Positions 1-8,587 of a stretch of DNA of 49,046 nucleotides are shown here, piece by piece. Position 1 is the stretch's first letter, and each line of letters opens with the position of its first letter. Below the pieces are notes generated by a model. It worked only from the letters and a program-made list of their open reading frames with translations, ran no database searches and was not told the origin of the DNA. The translations under genes and the position numbers were made by a program. Source of the DNA: Enterovibrio qingdaonensis (GTDB taxonomy: Bacteria; Pseudomonadota; Gammaproteobacteria; Enterobacterales; Vibrionaceae); contig NZ_JAJUBB010000030.1 in the NCBI RefSeq assembly GCF_028683135.1, forward strand, positions 1 through 49,046. Direction: 5' to 3'.

Positions 1-30
1 CAGACAAAGTTAAGTCTTAAAAACAACTAC

Positions 31-107
<77 letters not shown>

Positions 108-112
108 CTTTT

Positions 113-143
113 AAAGCCTCAGCAGAAATGCTGGGGCTTTTTT
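113..143 (+). terminator. Rho-independent terminator after tRNA-Trp
   Basis: A 12-bp stem (AAAGCCTCAGCA with TGCTGGGGCTTT, one G-T pair) closes a GAAA loop and runs into a run of six T. It ends the tRNA transcript. Confidence 0.88.
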
Positions 144-258
144 CATACCCCTGTCCCGTCCTAGATACCTTTACGTTGCATTTTCTTCTAGCAAGCCCTT
201 CTCCAGTTTTATCTCAAACCCCATAAAAATGTGCGGCGGGTGAATGACTATTGTGGGT

Positions 259-675
259 TTAGTTAAAGCTTAAAAAGTCATAGTGCGTCGTAAGGCGAAT
301 AAGCGTGTCATTTTTCATCATGAGGCTGAAGTGATGATGAGATTTAGCGACGATAACAAGCTCAACGCTTAGTGATGTGGCAAGTTTATCTATGGCTTTT
401 CCTACGGGACCATCAATAATATAGATATGATCTTTACTGATGGTGGTTTCAGTGAAAAGAGATTCAATTTTCCGCTCTAAATCCTTCTTATCTTCATCGA
501 CAATCTCGTCCCCAGTATGTTTGCCAAAATACACTTCGTCATCTTGATAGCTTTCCCCTAAGTAGGTTGCATAGCCAATAAATAGCTCAGCGTTCAACTG
601 TTCGGCAATTTTAATGGCTTTATCTAAGTTGGCTTTTGAATCAATATCCAAAGCATAAAGAATCTTGCTGTACAT
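259..675 (-). CDS. UspA-family universal stress protein
   Basis: The small cytoplasmic protein (about 138 residues) begins with the Usp first beta strand (YSKILYALDID) and ends with the strand and switch region around VELVIVAKSHHH typical of UspA/UspFG proteins. The family responds to starvation and stress and often binds nucleotides; the substrate or target here is unknown. Two in-frame ATGs exist at 681 and 675. The AAGGA at 682-686 is about 7 bases from the second but almost touches the first, so 675 is preferred. The first ATG overlaps the stop of the HPP gene as ATGA, so the two are translationally coupled and probably act together. Confidence 0.85.
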   Translation of the reverse strand: MYSKILYALDIDSKANLDKAIKIAEQLNAELFIGYATYLGESYQDDEVYFGKHTGDEIVDEDKKDLERKIESLFTETTISKDHIYIIDGPVGKAIDKLATSLSVELVIVAKSHHHFSLMMKNDTLIRLTTHYDFLSFN

Positions 676-677
676 AA

Positions 678-1205
678 TCATTCCTTTTTAGCTTTATTGA
701 CCCACGCATATTCTGCACGTGACACCAAACCGTGATATATCAGTGCGATAATGACTATTAAACAACTTCCTAAAAGAACGGGATAAAGGGCGAAAGCAAA
801 GCTGGTATGCCCGCCAAGCATAATGAGTATCGGATTGCCTCCCGCCGGTGGATGAGTAAATTTAAATATCATCATAAAAAAAATGCCTGTTCCTACCGCA
901 AGTCCTAGAGCCCAATATTCAGGTGGGAAGATATTGGCAAAAATGATACCAACGATGGCAGTGGTTAAGTGGCCAAATACCACATTGGGAGGCTGTGCTA
1001 GCGGGCTTTGTGGTAGGCCGAACACCAGCACCATGGTCGCGCCAAACGGGGCGATAAGTGCATAGTCACCTTTGGCAGTTTGATCTATGAAGGCAAGCAG
1101 TGCGATACAAATCGCCGCACCAATGGCAGCGACAAACGCGATCATCCAAGGTTGTTTCGCGGGTTGTTGTATACGAAAGTAGATTCCTTTTGAGTCATCT
1201 GACAT
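678..1205 (-). CDS. HPP-family integral membrane protein
   Basis: The 175-residue protein has four to five hydrophobic segments and the signature THPPAGGNP (about residues 117-125) that names the HPP family (PF04982). A second conserved stretch, APFGATMVLVFGLPQSPLAQP, lies near residue 52. Plant HPP proteins have been linked to nitrite transport in plastids; bacterial roles are poorly defined. The gene is transcribed first in a two-gene unit and overlaps the following UspA-family gene, which suggests membrane transport or sensing linked to a stress protein. The inner-membrane location is predicted from hydrophobicity alone. Confidence 0.83.
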   Translation of the reverse strand: MSDDSKGIYFRIQQPAKQPWMIAFVAAIGAAICIALLAFIDQTAKGDYALIAPFGATMVLVFGLPQSPLAQPPNVVFGHLTTAIVGIIFANIFPPEYWALGLAVGTGIFFMMIFKFTHPPAGGNPILIMLGGHTSFAFALYPVLLGSCLIVIIALIYHGLVSRAEYAWVNKAKKE

Positions 1206-1390
1206 AGTTGGGCCTCAATTGCATCAGAATGCGCCGAGTATAGGTGCTTACCTGATGACAGGGAGTCGATTGTCGGGCTATTCGCGTGATTGAAACGGTT
1301 GTTCGTTTTTCGTGGATAGCAGCGCACTGCAAGCTAGTAAGGGGATTAGCTAGAAGTAGTGCCCATTTTCACAAGTGGTTACCAGAGATA

Positions 1391-2227
1391 ATGAAGCAGT
1401 TAAAAGGGCGGTGGGTATTATTAGGCACAGCGATCCTGATTGTTGCCATCAGTTTAGTGTACGTGATGGTGGATGTGCCTGACAGTGCCAGGTTGGCATC
1501 AGGAGACGGCACTTTGCGTTGTCGCGACTATACAAGTGATTCCAGCATCGATATCAAAGAGCCTATCAATGTTGCTGTGTGGAATATTTATAAGCAGCAG
1601 AACAGCGGTTGGGATCAAGAGCTGGACGAGTTATCAAAGACGCATTCCCTTATTTTGTTGCAAGAAGCACAGTCAAAACCTCAGTTGCTTCACTATATCG
1701 AAGAAAAAGGCTGGCACAGCAATCAAGCTTACGCCTTTGCTGTGAATGGTGAGATTGCTGGCGTTATGACGCTGTCGGAAGTTATGCCGAGAGAAGCTTG
1801 TGCCTATACCAAGATAGAGCCGTACTTGCGGTTACCTAAAAGCGCGCTTTACAGTGCTTTCCCTTTATCAAATGGCGAGACCCTTTCAGTAATTAATATT
1901 CACAGCATTAACTTTACGTTTGGTATCGTCGAGTACAAAGAGCAACTTGAAGCTCTTGTGGATGCGGTACGCGATGTCAAAGGGCCATTGATTATTGCCG
2001 GTGACTTTAATACATGGAGTGAAGAGAGACTCGATGTTGTGAGAAATGCGCTGAATGAAGTGGGGATTAAAGAGGTTAACTTTGCTTCCGATCAGCGACT
2101 AAAAGTTTTTGGTCATCCGCTTGACCATCTCTTTTATCGAGGACTGACGTTGCATAAATCAAGCTCAAAAGAAACCAATGCGTCTGACCACGCTTGGTTG
2201 GATGCTTCGTTTTCCTTTTCCCAATAG
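1391..2227 (+). CDS. yafD: YafD-like endonuclease/exonuclease/phosphatase-family protein
   Basis: The EEP-fold phosphoesterase shows the family metal and catalytic motifs in order: VWNIYKQQ (Asn), LLQEAQ (Glu), GDFNTWS (Asp and Asn) and the final SDHAWL (Asp-His). The YafD-type VWNIYKQQ and LILLQEAQ make this an orthologue of E. coli YafD, whose substrate is not established. The ATG at 1391 begins MKQLKGRWVLLGTAILIV, a single N-terminal membrane anchor, so the catalytic domain probably faces the periplasm. The reading frame is open back to 1286, but that extension has no ribosome site and would put about 35 residues before the membrane anchor. The ribosome site before 1391 is weak (AGAG). A strong bidirectional terminator follows. 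Confidence 0.85.
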   Translation: MKQLKGRWVLLGTAILIVAISLVYVMVDVPDSARLASGDGTLRCRDYTSDSSIDIKEPINVAVWNIYKQQNSGWDQELDELSKTHSLILLQEAQSKPQLLHYIEEKGWHSNQAYAFAVNGEIAGVMTLSEVMPREACAYTKIEPYLRLPKSALYSAFPLSNGETLSVINIHSINFTFGIVEYKEQLEALVDAVRDVKGPLIIAGDFNTWSEERLDVVRNALNEVGIKEVNFASDQRLKVFGHPLDHLFYRGLTLHKSSSKETNASDHAWLDASFSFSQ

Positions 2228-2231
2228 TTTT

Positions 2232-2261
2232 AAAAAAGGCCGGAACCCCGGCCTCTATTTT
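2232..2261. terminator. Bidirectional terminator between yafD and the FNT-CBS gene
   Basis: GGCCGG, loop AACC, CCGGCC (2238-2253) is flanked by six A on the left and TCTATTTTT on the right. It can therefore stop both convergent transcripts. Confidence 0.85.
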
Positions 2262-2275
2262 TGTTCTTTCTGATG

Positions 2276-3736
2276 TTACATGACTTCTGCTAAATGTGGT
2301 TGTTCAACAGAATTGTCATAGAGAGGTCTTAACGCTTGGAGTACATCTGAACGGGAGATCACCCCAACCAGTTTGCCATGTTCTAAAACTGGGAGAATAT
2401 GTGGCTTGCTGACTTTTGCTTCTTTTACGCGGTCTTTCAAAGACAAGCTAGAGAAGCTAGTTGCAATCCCCATTGAGCTTACTGGGAAGACTTTTTCTTT
2501 GTCCATGACCAAGAATTCAGCGACATCGATAATGGTCTCTTCGCAGTTAAGTGCGGTGACTTCATCACGCATGAGTTCCCCAATGCACTGTTTTGAATCT
2601 GGTAGATAGTCTTCACACCAAAGGTTTACCATTGCGTCATGGACAGAAAAGAATCCTACTACAAATTGCTGGCTGTCACAGACTGGGGCACCTGTTAAAT
2701 TGTGTGCGAGTAGGATATCAATCGCGTCTGAAGTGCGGTCGCTGGCTTTCAGGACGATTGGGCTTTTGTTCATTAGGTCTTTAACTTTCAGATTATTCAT
2801 CATAATAGTGTCCTTACTTGCTTTATTTATGGTGACTGGTACGTTGATGCTCAGCATCTCTGGTTGAAGAAGTTGCTTTCTGTAGATGCCCCAGTTAGCA
2901 AGGCCTACAAGAACTGCACCACCGACGATATTTCCAAGCGTCACAGGTACAAGATTATTTACTAGGAAGTGGTTAATCGTGAGGTCGGCATATTGGCTAG
3001 CATTTACGCCAAGCCCTGCCCAGAAACTTTCTGGTGAAAAGTTTGCGACCACGATGCCAAGTGGGACCATGAACATGTTTGCGATACTGTGCTCAAAGCC
3101 GCTAGAAACAAACATGGCCACCGGTAGCATAGTCATCACCGCTTTCACGATTGGGTTTGCAGAACAAAACGTCAGCCATATAGCTGTACAAACTAAGATG
3201 TTACACAGCACACCAAGCGTAAATGCCTCTAGCCAAGTATGGTGCAGTTTATGCTGTGCAATGTTCAGCACATTTAAGCCCCATTGACCCCCATCTAGCT
3301 GATACATACCTGCTGCAGATACGAGTAAAACTACCAACATGGCACCCAAAAAGTTTCCGAAGTAAACTTTGGCCCACGTGGAAAGCAGCTTGCCAATACC
3401 CACCTGATTGTTGGCCCATGAAATGCTGGAAAGCACCGTGCTGGTAAACAGTTCCCCTTCAAAAATAACGATTAATATCAGTCCCATGCTGAAAGCAAAG
3501 CCACCAGCTAGGCGGTTAAGACCCCAACTTGCGCCATCATTTCCGGTCGTAACTGTGGTATAGAACAGAAAAGCGAGACCGATAAATGCGCCAGCCAAAA
3601 TTGCGAGACTGATTGTCGCACCGCTGCGCTTACTTATTTTCTTGAGCGCGTATCGCTCGGCTTCTGTCATCATTTCTGATGCAGAAAATCCCTTCACTGA
3701 GACGAAATCATGATCAGAGTATGCTGTAGTCATCAT
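2276..3736 (-). CDS. Formate/nitrite transporter (FNT) domain fused to a CBS-domain pair
   Basis: Residues from about 20 to 285 form a FocA/NirC-type FNT channel with six membrane segments and typical stretches such as IVIFEGELFTST, LCNILVCTAIW, SGFEHSIANMF and VTLGNIVGGA. After a linker with TINKASKDTIM, two CBS domains follow (about 310-370 and 380-470, starting VKDLMNKSPIV and IGELMRDEVTAL). CBS pairs usually bind adenine nucleotides and gate transporters or enzymes, so the channel may sense energy charge. Classical FocA is about 285 residues, so the C-terminal extension is real extra material. The start is set by GGGAGGGG at 3739-3746, which serves the ATG at 3736 or 3733. The gene is divergent from a LysR regulator. 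Formate, nitrite or another small monovalent anion is the likely substrate. Confidence 0.88.
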   Translation of the reverse strand: MMTTAYSDHDFVSVKGFSASEMMTEAERYALKKISKRSGATISLAILAGAFIGLAFLFYTTVTTGNDGASWGLNRLAGGFAFSMGLILIVIFEGELFTSTVLSSISWANNQVGIGKLLSTWAKVYFGNFLGAMLVVLLVSAAGMYQLDGGQWGLNVLNIAQHKLHHTWLEAFTLGVLCNILVCTAIWLTFCSANPIVKAVMTMLPVAMFVSSGFEHSIANMFMVPLGIVVANFSPESFWAGLGVNASQYADLTINHFLVNNLVPVTLGNIVGGAVLVGLANWGIYRKQLLQPEMLSINVPVTINKASKDTIMMNNLKVKDLMNKSPIVLKASDRTSDAIDILLAHNLTGAPVCDSQQFVVGFFSVHDAMVNLWCEDYLPDSKQCIGELMRDEVTALNCEETIIDVAEFLVMDKEKVFPVSSMGIATSFSSLSLKDRVKEAKVSKPHILPVLEHGKLVGVISRSDVLQALRPLYDNSVEQPHLAEVM

Positions 3737-3835
3737 TTCCCCTCCCAAATGTATTCATTGTGCTCTCCTTGTTTCTAAGCAAGACGACGTGCCTTGCTAC
3801 GCTTTCAGATTAAGTGGAGTGAGGAGGGGAAGTAC

Positions 3836-3872
3836 AATTGATAATCTTCGAAATTCAATTCAGATAAATTGA
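3836..3872. promoter_or_regulatory. Probable LysR operator cluster (AATTGA/TCAATT repeats)
   Basis: Three copies of the same hexamer lie between the divergent FNT-CBS and LysR genes: AATTGA (3836-3841), TCAATT (3855-3860) and AATTGA (3867-3872). The last two form an 18-bp palindrome with a 6-base centre. LysR regulators commonly bind such AT-rich inverted repeats in the shared promoter of a divergent target. The assignment is inferred from position and symmetry. Confidence 0.5.
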
Positions 3873-3951
3873 TGATTTTTAACGGATAGGTAGAATGTAA
3901 CCATAGGAAGTTTGTGGCTTAATTCGCAAGCAATCAGGAGAGGTTGCAACC

Positions 3952-4857
3952 ATGCGTTATTCATTAAAACAACTCGCCGTATTTGATGCGGTCGCAGATA
4001 GTGGCAGTGTCAGCCAGGCAGCTGAAATGCTTTCTTTAACTCAATCAGCTACCAGTATGTCATTGTCACAACTGGAAAAAATGCTAGGTAGACCTTTGTT
4101 TGAACGTAAAGGTAAACGTTTAATTCTTACTCATTGGGGCTCTTGGCTTCGACCCAAAGCAAAGCGCTTGTTAAGAGATGCTAAACAAATAGAAACTGGG
4201 TTCTATGACCAGCATCTTCTGAGCGGAGAAATACGTCTCGGTGCCAGCCAAACGCCCGCAGAGCACCTGATTCCGGACCTTATCAGTATTATTGATAATG
4301 ATTTTCCGGAAATTCGAATCTCTTTAGGGGTGCAAAGTACCAGCTCAGTGATTTCCGGCGTACTGGATTATCGGTACGATCTCGGTGTTATTGAGGGAAG
4401 GGTAGATGATAACCGCCTTCATCAAGAGCCTTGGTGTACCGACCATTTGAAGATAGTCTCTTCAGTCCATCACCCATTTGCTAAGCGTGAACGCGTGAGT
4501 ATGGCGCAGCTTGAGCAGGCCAAATGGGTGTTGCGTGAACATGGTTCGGGGACCCGTACCGCGTTTGAAAGTGCTATCTATGACCATATTGCGGATTTGG
4601 ATGTGTGGCGAGAGTACGAGCATATTCCCGTTATCCGCCGTATGGTGGCGAACGGTCCTTATCTGACATGCCTGCCCTACCTTGATGTCGAGCGTTATAT
4701 TGAAGCTGGAAAGCTAGTGGCACTGAATGTGCCAGAACTCAATATTGCTCGCTCACTCTCTTTTGTTTGGCGTGCTGATATGGCGGAAAACCCCCTCGTT
4801 GATTGTATTAAACGAGAGGGGATTCGAATGATGAAACGACACCCGATGGTGATGTGA
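3952..4857 (+). CDS. LysR-family transcriptional regulator (YeiE-like)
   Basis: The N-terminal winged helix-turn-helix is clear: LKQLAVFDAVADSGSVSQAA, then SLTQSATSMSLSQLEKMLG and LFERKGKRLILT. The remaining 220 or so residues form the periplasmic-binding-protein-like effector domain (LGASQTPAEHLIPDLIS onward). The recognition helix and the KRL..T end of the wing resemble E. coli YeiE and its relatives. The start has AGGAGAGG about 8 bases upstream. The divergent FNT-CBS transporter is the most likely target, with the repeat cluster at 3836-3872 as binding site. The effector is unknown; small anions or formate would fit the context. Confidence 0.88.
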   Translation: MRYSLKQLAVFDAVADSGSVSQAAEMLSLTQSATSMSLSQLEKMLGRPLFERKGKRLILTHWGSWLRPKAKRLLRDAKQIETGFYDQHLLSGEIRLGASQTPAEHLIPDLISIIDNDFPEIRISLGVQSTSSVISGVLDYRYDLGVIEGRVDDNRLHQEPWCTDHLKIVSSVHHPFAKRERVSMAQLEQAKWVLREHGSGTRTAFESAIYDHIADLDVWREYEHIPVIRRMVANGPYLTCLPYLDVERYIEAGKLVALNVPELNIARSLSFVWRADMAENPLVDCIKREGIRMMKRHPMVM

Positions 4858-4860
4858 TAA

Positions 4861-4893
4861 AAAAAAGGGGCATACAAATATGCCCCTTTTTAT
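4861..4893. terminator. Bidirectional terminator between lysR and mltD
   Basis: AAAAGGGGCATA, loop CAAA, TATGCCCCTTTT makes a perfect 12-bp stem with A and T runs outside. It ends the LysR gene on + and mltD on -. Confidence 0.9.
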
Positions 4894-4907
4894 ATGTGTT
4901 ATCAGAC

Positions 4908-6476
4908 TTATGCGCTGACTTTGGTTACATCAATATACAGTTTCAGTTTTTGTCCAGGCTTAATATAGGCACTCTTCTTAAGCGAGTTCCATTTCACCAG
5001 ATCAGACACGGAGACTTTGTAACGCGCGGCGATACCGCTCAATGAATCGCCTTCACGGATTTGATAGACGATTGTACGAATTCTTGCGCCTTCGGCTGCT
5101 TTCTTCCAAATGACTAAATCTTGGCCGATATGCAGCGGGTCTTTCGGACTCATGCCATTCCAACGTGCCAGCGAGCTCACTGATACATCGTTCTTGCGTG
5201 CGATGGTCCAGAAGCTGTCACCTTTCGCGACTTCGTACGTTACTTTGTAATCACCACGTTTTTTACTGGTTAGCTTTGCTAGACGCTGAGGTGCGCTAAG
5301 TGAGTATTGGCTTTCATCTTTCACTGAAACAGGGATAAGCAGGTGTTGTCCTGCACGTATATCGGTTCCACTGATGCTGTTGGCGCGTTGAATCACTTTT
5401 ACTGTTGTATTGTGTCGCTGCGCAATCATGCCTAGCGAGTCACCACTTTTCACTTTGTAACGCGTGACCTTAATGCCTTTGTTGTTGTTCTCAGCGAGCT
5501 TGTTTTTGAACTGCGCGATATTGTCTTTCGGCAATAGCAGGTGGTTAGGACCGTCTGGAGATGTAGCCCAATGATTGTATGCTGGGTTTAAACTTTGCAG
5601 TTCAGAAAGTGGCAATCCTGCATAGCTAGCAGCAAGTGCAAGATCCATTTGTACCTTAGGTTCAACTTGCTCTACGACAGGTTTATTCGCGATTTCTGGT
5701 AGGTTGAGACCGTACTTTTCTTTGTTTTTGATGACGTCAGCAACGGCGAGCAGTTTTGGCACATAGCCACTGGTTTCTTTCGGCAATGACAAATGCCAAA
5801 AGTCAGTTGGAAGACCTTTCGCTTTATTATTGCGAATAGCGCGGAATACGCGTCCTTCCCCAGTGTTGTAGGCAGCTAACGCGTGTAGCCAGTCACCATC
5901 AAATTTCTTGTGAAGGTATTCCAATAAATCTAGGGCAGCGTCCGTAGATGCAATCACATCGCGGCGGCCGTCATACCACCAATTTTGCTCTAGACCAAAG
6001 CGGCGACCAGTATCAGGCACAAATTGCCATAGTCCCGCAGCACGGCCGTGAGAGTATGCGAATTGGTCGAATGAGCTTTCAACAACAGGCAAAAGGGCGA
6101 TTTCTAGAGGTATTCCTCTTTCTTCTACTCTTTTAGTAATCAGGTAGAGGAAAGGCTCAGCACGCTTAGAGACAGTTTCGAGGTGTTGCGGATGCTTGAG
6201 ATACCAGTTGCGGTAATAGTTTACGCGCTTATTTTCGGGGATTGGCATCTGCATTTGCATTGCAATTCGTTCCCAGACATCCTCCTGAGTCTGCGGTGTG
6301 ATAACAGGGACGACAACTTCCTCAATAACTGGCTGTTGTGGTGATGTAACCGCAACCTGAGTGAGTGTTTCCTCTGGAGCATCTGGCGTATTAGTCGTAG
6401 ATGCGACGTTTTCTTGCCCGGTAAGCTGGCATCCTGCGAGAAACATCGATCCCACTAATACAAAACGGAACTTCAT
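4908..6476 (-). CDS. mltD: Membrane-bound lytic murein transglycosylase D
   Basis: The outer-membrane lipoprotein cleaves the MurNAc-GlcNAc bond of peptidoglycan, making 1,6-anhydro ends. The signal peptide ends in lipobox LAGC with Cys16. The SLT domain spans about residues 105-240, with the catalytic Glu133 in LLPVVESSFDQFAYS followed by GRAAGLWQFVPDTGR. Three LysM peptidoglycan-binding repeats fill the C terminus (about 338-382, 410-457, 467-515), each with the YxVxxGDS start. The length of 522 fits the multi-LysM MltD family. The ATG at 6476 has AAAGG about 10 bases upstream. The gene lies downstream of gloB on the same strand but is separated from it by a terminator. Confidence 0.96.
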   Translation of the reverse strand: MKFRFVLVGSMFLAGCQLTGQENVASTTNTPDAPEETLTQVAVTSPQQPVIEEVVVPVITPQTQEDVWERIAMQMQMPIPENKRVNYYRNWYLKHPQHLETVSKRAEPFLYLITKRVEERGIPLEIALLPVVESSFDQFAYSHGRAAGLWQFVPDTGRRFGLEQNWWYDGRRDVIASTDAALDLLEYLHKKFDGDWLHALAAYNTGEGRVFRAIRNNKAKGLPTDFWHLSLPKETSGYVPKLLAVADVIKNKEKYGLNLPEIANKPVVEQVEPKVQMDLALAASYAGLPLSELQSLNPAYNHWATSPDGPNHLLLPKDNIAQFKNKLAENNNKGIKVTRYKVKSGDSLGMIAQRHNTTVKVIQRANSISGTDIRAGQHLLIPVSVKDESQYSLSAPQRLAKLTSKKRGDYKVTYEVAKGDSFWTIARKNDVSVSSLARWNGMSPKDPLHIGQDLVIWKKAAEGARIRTIVYQIREGDSLSGIAARYKVSVSDLVKWNSLKKSAYIKPGQKLKLYIDVTKVSA

Positions 6477-6492
6477 TACGGGTTAACCTTTC

Positions 6493-6521
6493 AAAAATTG
6501 GCCGATGATAATAATCGGCCA
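6493..6521 (-). terminator. Terminator of gloB
   Basis: TGGCCGAT and ATCGGCCA form an 8-bp stem with a 7-base loop. On the minus strand the hairpin is followed by a run of five T, between gloB and mltD. Confidence 0.68.
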
Positions 6522-6547
6522 GTAGCAATGCTTACAAGTGACTAATG

Positions 6548-7306
6548 TCAAAATTCATCTTTCCAACGGCGAAGGGCAGCGAAAGTTTCTACGTCTGACA
6601 CGCCTTGCGCTCGGTTTGTTACAGCCATTTTCACCGCATCGATGTGCGAGCGTAAAAACGGGTTAATGGCTTTTTCCAATGCAATTGTTGAAGGGATCGT
6701 GCTTTGACCCGCCTCTCTTAGTGCTTTTACATCATAGGCATAAGTGGCCAGAGCTTCATTATTTGGTTCGATCGCTTGCGCAAAATTGATGTTTGTTTGT
6801 GTGTATTCGTGCGCGCAGTAGACTTTTGTGTCGTCTGGAAGGGCTGACAATGCTGTCAAAGAGCGGTGCATTAGTTCGGGCGTTCCTTCAAATAAACGAC
6901 CACAGCCTCCAGAAAAAAGCGTGTCTCCGCAGAACAACATACCTTTAGCGTAATAAGCGACATGGTCGAGTGTATGTCCCGGAACTTGGAACACCGTAAA
7001 ATCTTCACCATACAGTGTAAAGTGGTCGTTATCAGCAACAGGGCGCGTAACGAAAGGGAATCGAGCCGTATTGGGGCCATACACAGTAAGGGATGGAAAG
7101 TGTGACAGCAGTTGGTTCACACCGCCAATATGGTCGTTGTGATGGTGGGTAATCAATATGGCATCTAGCGTTAGGCCAAGTTGTGATAGTGTTTCAATGA
7201 CAGGGTTGGCATCGCCTGGGTCGACAACAACGCAATGATTGTCATCATTTTTTAGCAGCCAGATGTAATTATCATTGAATGCGGGTATGCTTGATACTGA
7301 TAGCAC
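6548..7306 (-). CDS. gloB: Hydroxyacylglutathione hydrolase (glyoxalase II)
   Basis: This enzyme hydrolyses S-lactoylglutathione to lactate and glutathione, the second step of methylglyoxal detoxification in the cytoplasm. The metallo-beta-lactamase dinuclear metal motif THHHNDHIGG is present, with further ligands in VPGHTLDHVAYY, FCGDTLFSGGCGRLFEG and VYCAHEYTQTNINFA. Although the frame extends upstream to a TTG at 7330, the GTG at 7306 is preceded by GGAGAG five bases away and gives 252 residues starting MLSVSSIPAFNDNY, matching E. coli GloB (251). It is divergent from yafS with only about 30 bases between start codons, as in E. coli. Confidence 0.96.
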   Translation of the reverse strand: MLSVSSIPAFNDNYIWLLKNDDNHCVVVDPGDANPVIETLSQLGLTLDAILITHHHNDHIGGVNQLLSHFPSLTVYGPNTARFPFVTRPVADNDHFTLYGEDFTVFQVPGHTLDHVAYYAKGMLFCGDTLFSGGCGRLFEGTPELMHRSLTALSALPDDTKVYCAHEYTQTNINFAQAIEPNNEALATYAYDVKALREAGQSTIPSTIALEKAINPFLRSHIDAVKMAVTNRAQGVSDVETFAALRRWKDEF

Positions 7307-7337
7307 AAAAACTCTCCAGCTATAACTCAAATTGACT

Positions 7338-8063
7338 ATGAAACCAGCACGCAGCCAACGTCCATTAGAATACCCCTACACATGGGATCAGTTTGCTCAT
7401 GGCGAATGGGCGTGCACGCATATACAAACGCGACTCGATGAATGGTTGCCACGTCTGTTCGGATATCACATGTTGAAACTCGGCGGCCTAAGCTGCGAGT
7501 TGGTCAGTGGTCATTGTAACATCCAGCACCAAGTCTGCATTGATAAGTTAAATCCACTGCGAAATGTCGAATCTGAAAGCTACGATTTACCGTTTGTAGA
7601 CAAGGCATTTGATGTTTGTATCTTAGCCAATCAACTCGACTACACCGATGATCCCCACCGACTATTGCGTGAGATCGACAGAGTAATGATAGATGACGGC
7701 TATTTAATCCTTTCTGGTGTCAACCCAAGCAGTGTAATGGGAGTTGGTCGTTTGATCCCTTGGCGGAAAAATCAATTGCCTTGGAGTGGTCGCATGTTCA
7801 CTCCGTTACGCGTGAGAGATTGGCTGGGGGTATTGAATTACGAAATCATGGAAATGTCCTGCTTTGGTCTGATTCCGGCAACCAAGCATAGAACATGTGG
7901 TGTGTGGTTTGAGAACGCGTGTTCGGGGCTTTTGCCTGCTATTGGCTCTCTGTACTTTATTGTGGCGAGAAAGCGCACGTATCCATTGAAGCCGATAAAA
8001 CCAAAATGGAAGCTGAAGAAATCGCTTTCGCCGGTGAGTGTTAACTATCGCACCGGCGGATAA
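7338..8063 (+). CDS. yafS: YafS-like SAM-dependent methyltransferase
   Basis: The 241-residue class I methyltransferase is of the Methyltransf_11 type. The acidic loop and post-motif region are clear (YDLPFVDKAFDVCILANQLD, then PHRLLREIDRVMIDDGYLIL and SGVNPSS). The glycine-rich motif I is poor (KLGGLSCELVSGHC), as in other YafS proteins. The neighbours gloB, rnhA and dnaQ are the same as in E. coli, which supports orthology. The substrate is unknown. A TTG six bases upstream (7332) is also in frame; no clear ribosome site was found for either, and ATG is preferred. The gene ends only 5 bp before the convergent rnhA stop. Confidence 0.86.
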   Translation: MKPARSQRPLEYPYTWDQFAHGEWACTHIQTRLDEWLPRLFGYHMLKLGGLSCELVSGHCNIQHQVCIDKLNPLRNVESESYDLPFVDKAFDVCILANQLDYTDDPHRLLREIDRVMIDDGYLILSGVNPSSVMGVGRLIPWRKNQLPWSGRMFTPLRVRDWLGVLNYEIMEMSCFGLIPATKHRTCGVWFENACSGLLPAIGSLYFIVARKRTYPLKPIKPKWKLKKSLSPVSVNYRTGG

Positions 8064-8068
8064 CGTCA

Positions 8069-8536
8069 TTACTCAGACGGTACATAACCTGTGTCTGGGC
8101 CTGTAGGATTTTCCGCCCCCGACCTTGCCAACTCGTCACAACGTTCATTTTCTGGATGGCCTGCATGCCCTTTTACCCATTGCCAATCAACATCATGACG
8201 CTGAGTTTCTGCATCTAACCGTTGCCAGAGGTCTGCATTTTTCACCGGTTTTTTATCTGCGGTTTTCCAACCGCGCTTTTTCCAGTTATGAATCCATTGC
8301 GTAATACCCTGACGCACATATTGGCTATCAGTAGTGAGTACAACGGAGCAAGATTCCTTTAAACTGGCTAAAGCAACAATAGCAGCTAACAATTCCATGC
8401 GATTGTTCGTGGTAAGCGTAAAGCCCTCACTCAGCTCTTTTTCGTGCTGTTTGTAGCGTAAAACAACGCCATATCCACCCGGACCTGGATTTCCAAGACA
8501 AGAACCGTCCGTGAAAATTTCTACCTGCTTGACCAT
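8069..8536 (-). CDS. rnhA: Ribonuclease HI
   Basis: RNase HI cleaves the RNA strand of RNA-DNA hybrids, removing primers and R-loops. All four catalytic carboxylates fall at the E. coli numbers: Asp10 ([14 protein letters not shown]), Glu48 (NNRMELLA), Asp70 (TTDSQYV) and Asp134 (NERCDELA). The 155-residue length matches E. coli RnhA. The gene is divergent from dnaQ with about 50 bp between starts, the arrangement known from E. coli where overlapping promoters are shared. Confidence 0.98.
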   Translation of the reverse strand: MVKQVEIFTDGSCLGNPGPGGYGVVLRYKQHEKELSEGFTLTTNNRMELLAAIVALASLKESCSVVLTTDSQYVRQGITQWIHNWKKRGWKTADKKPVKNADLWQRLDAETQRHDVDWQWVKGHAGHPENERCDELARSGAENPTGPDTGYVPSE

Positions 8537-8587
8537 ATTTGTTAGTATCTGTTCAATTTAATCGCCAAGTCTGACACAAGTGACGCT

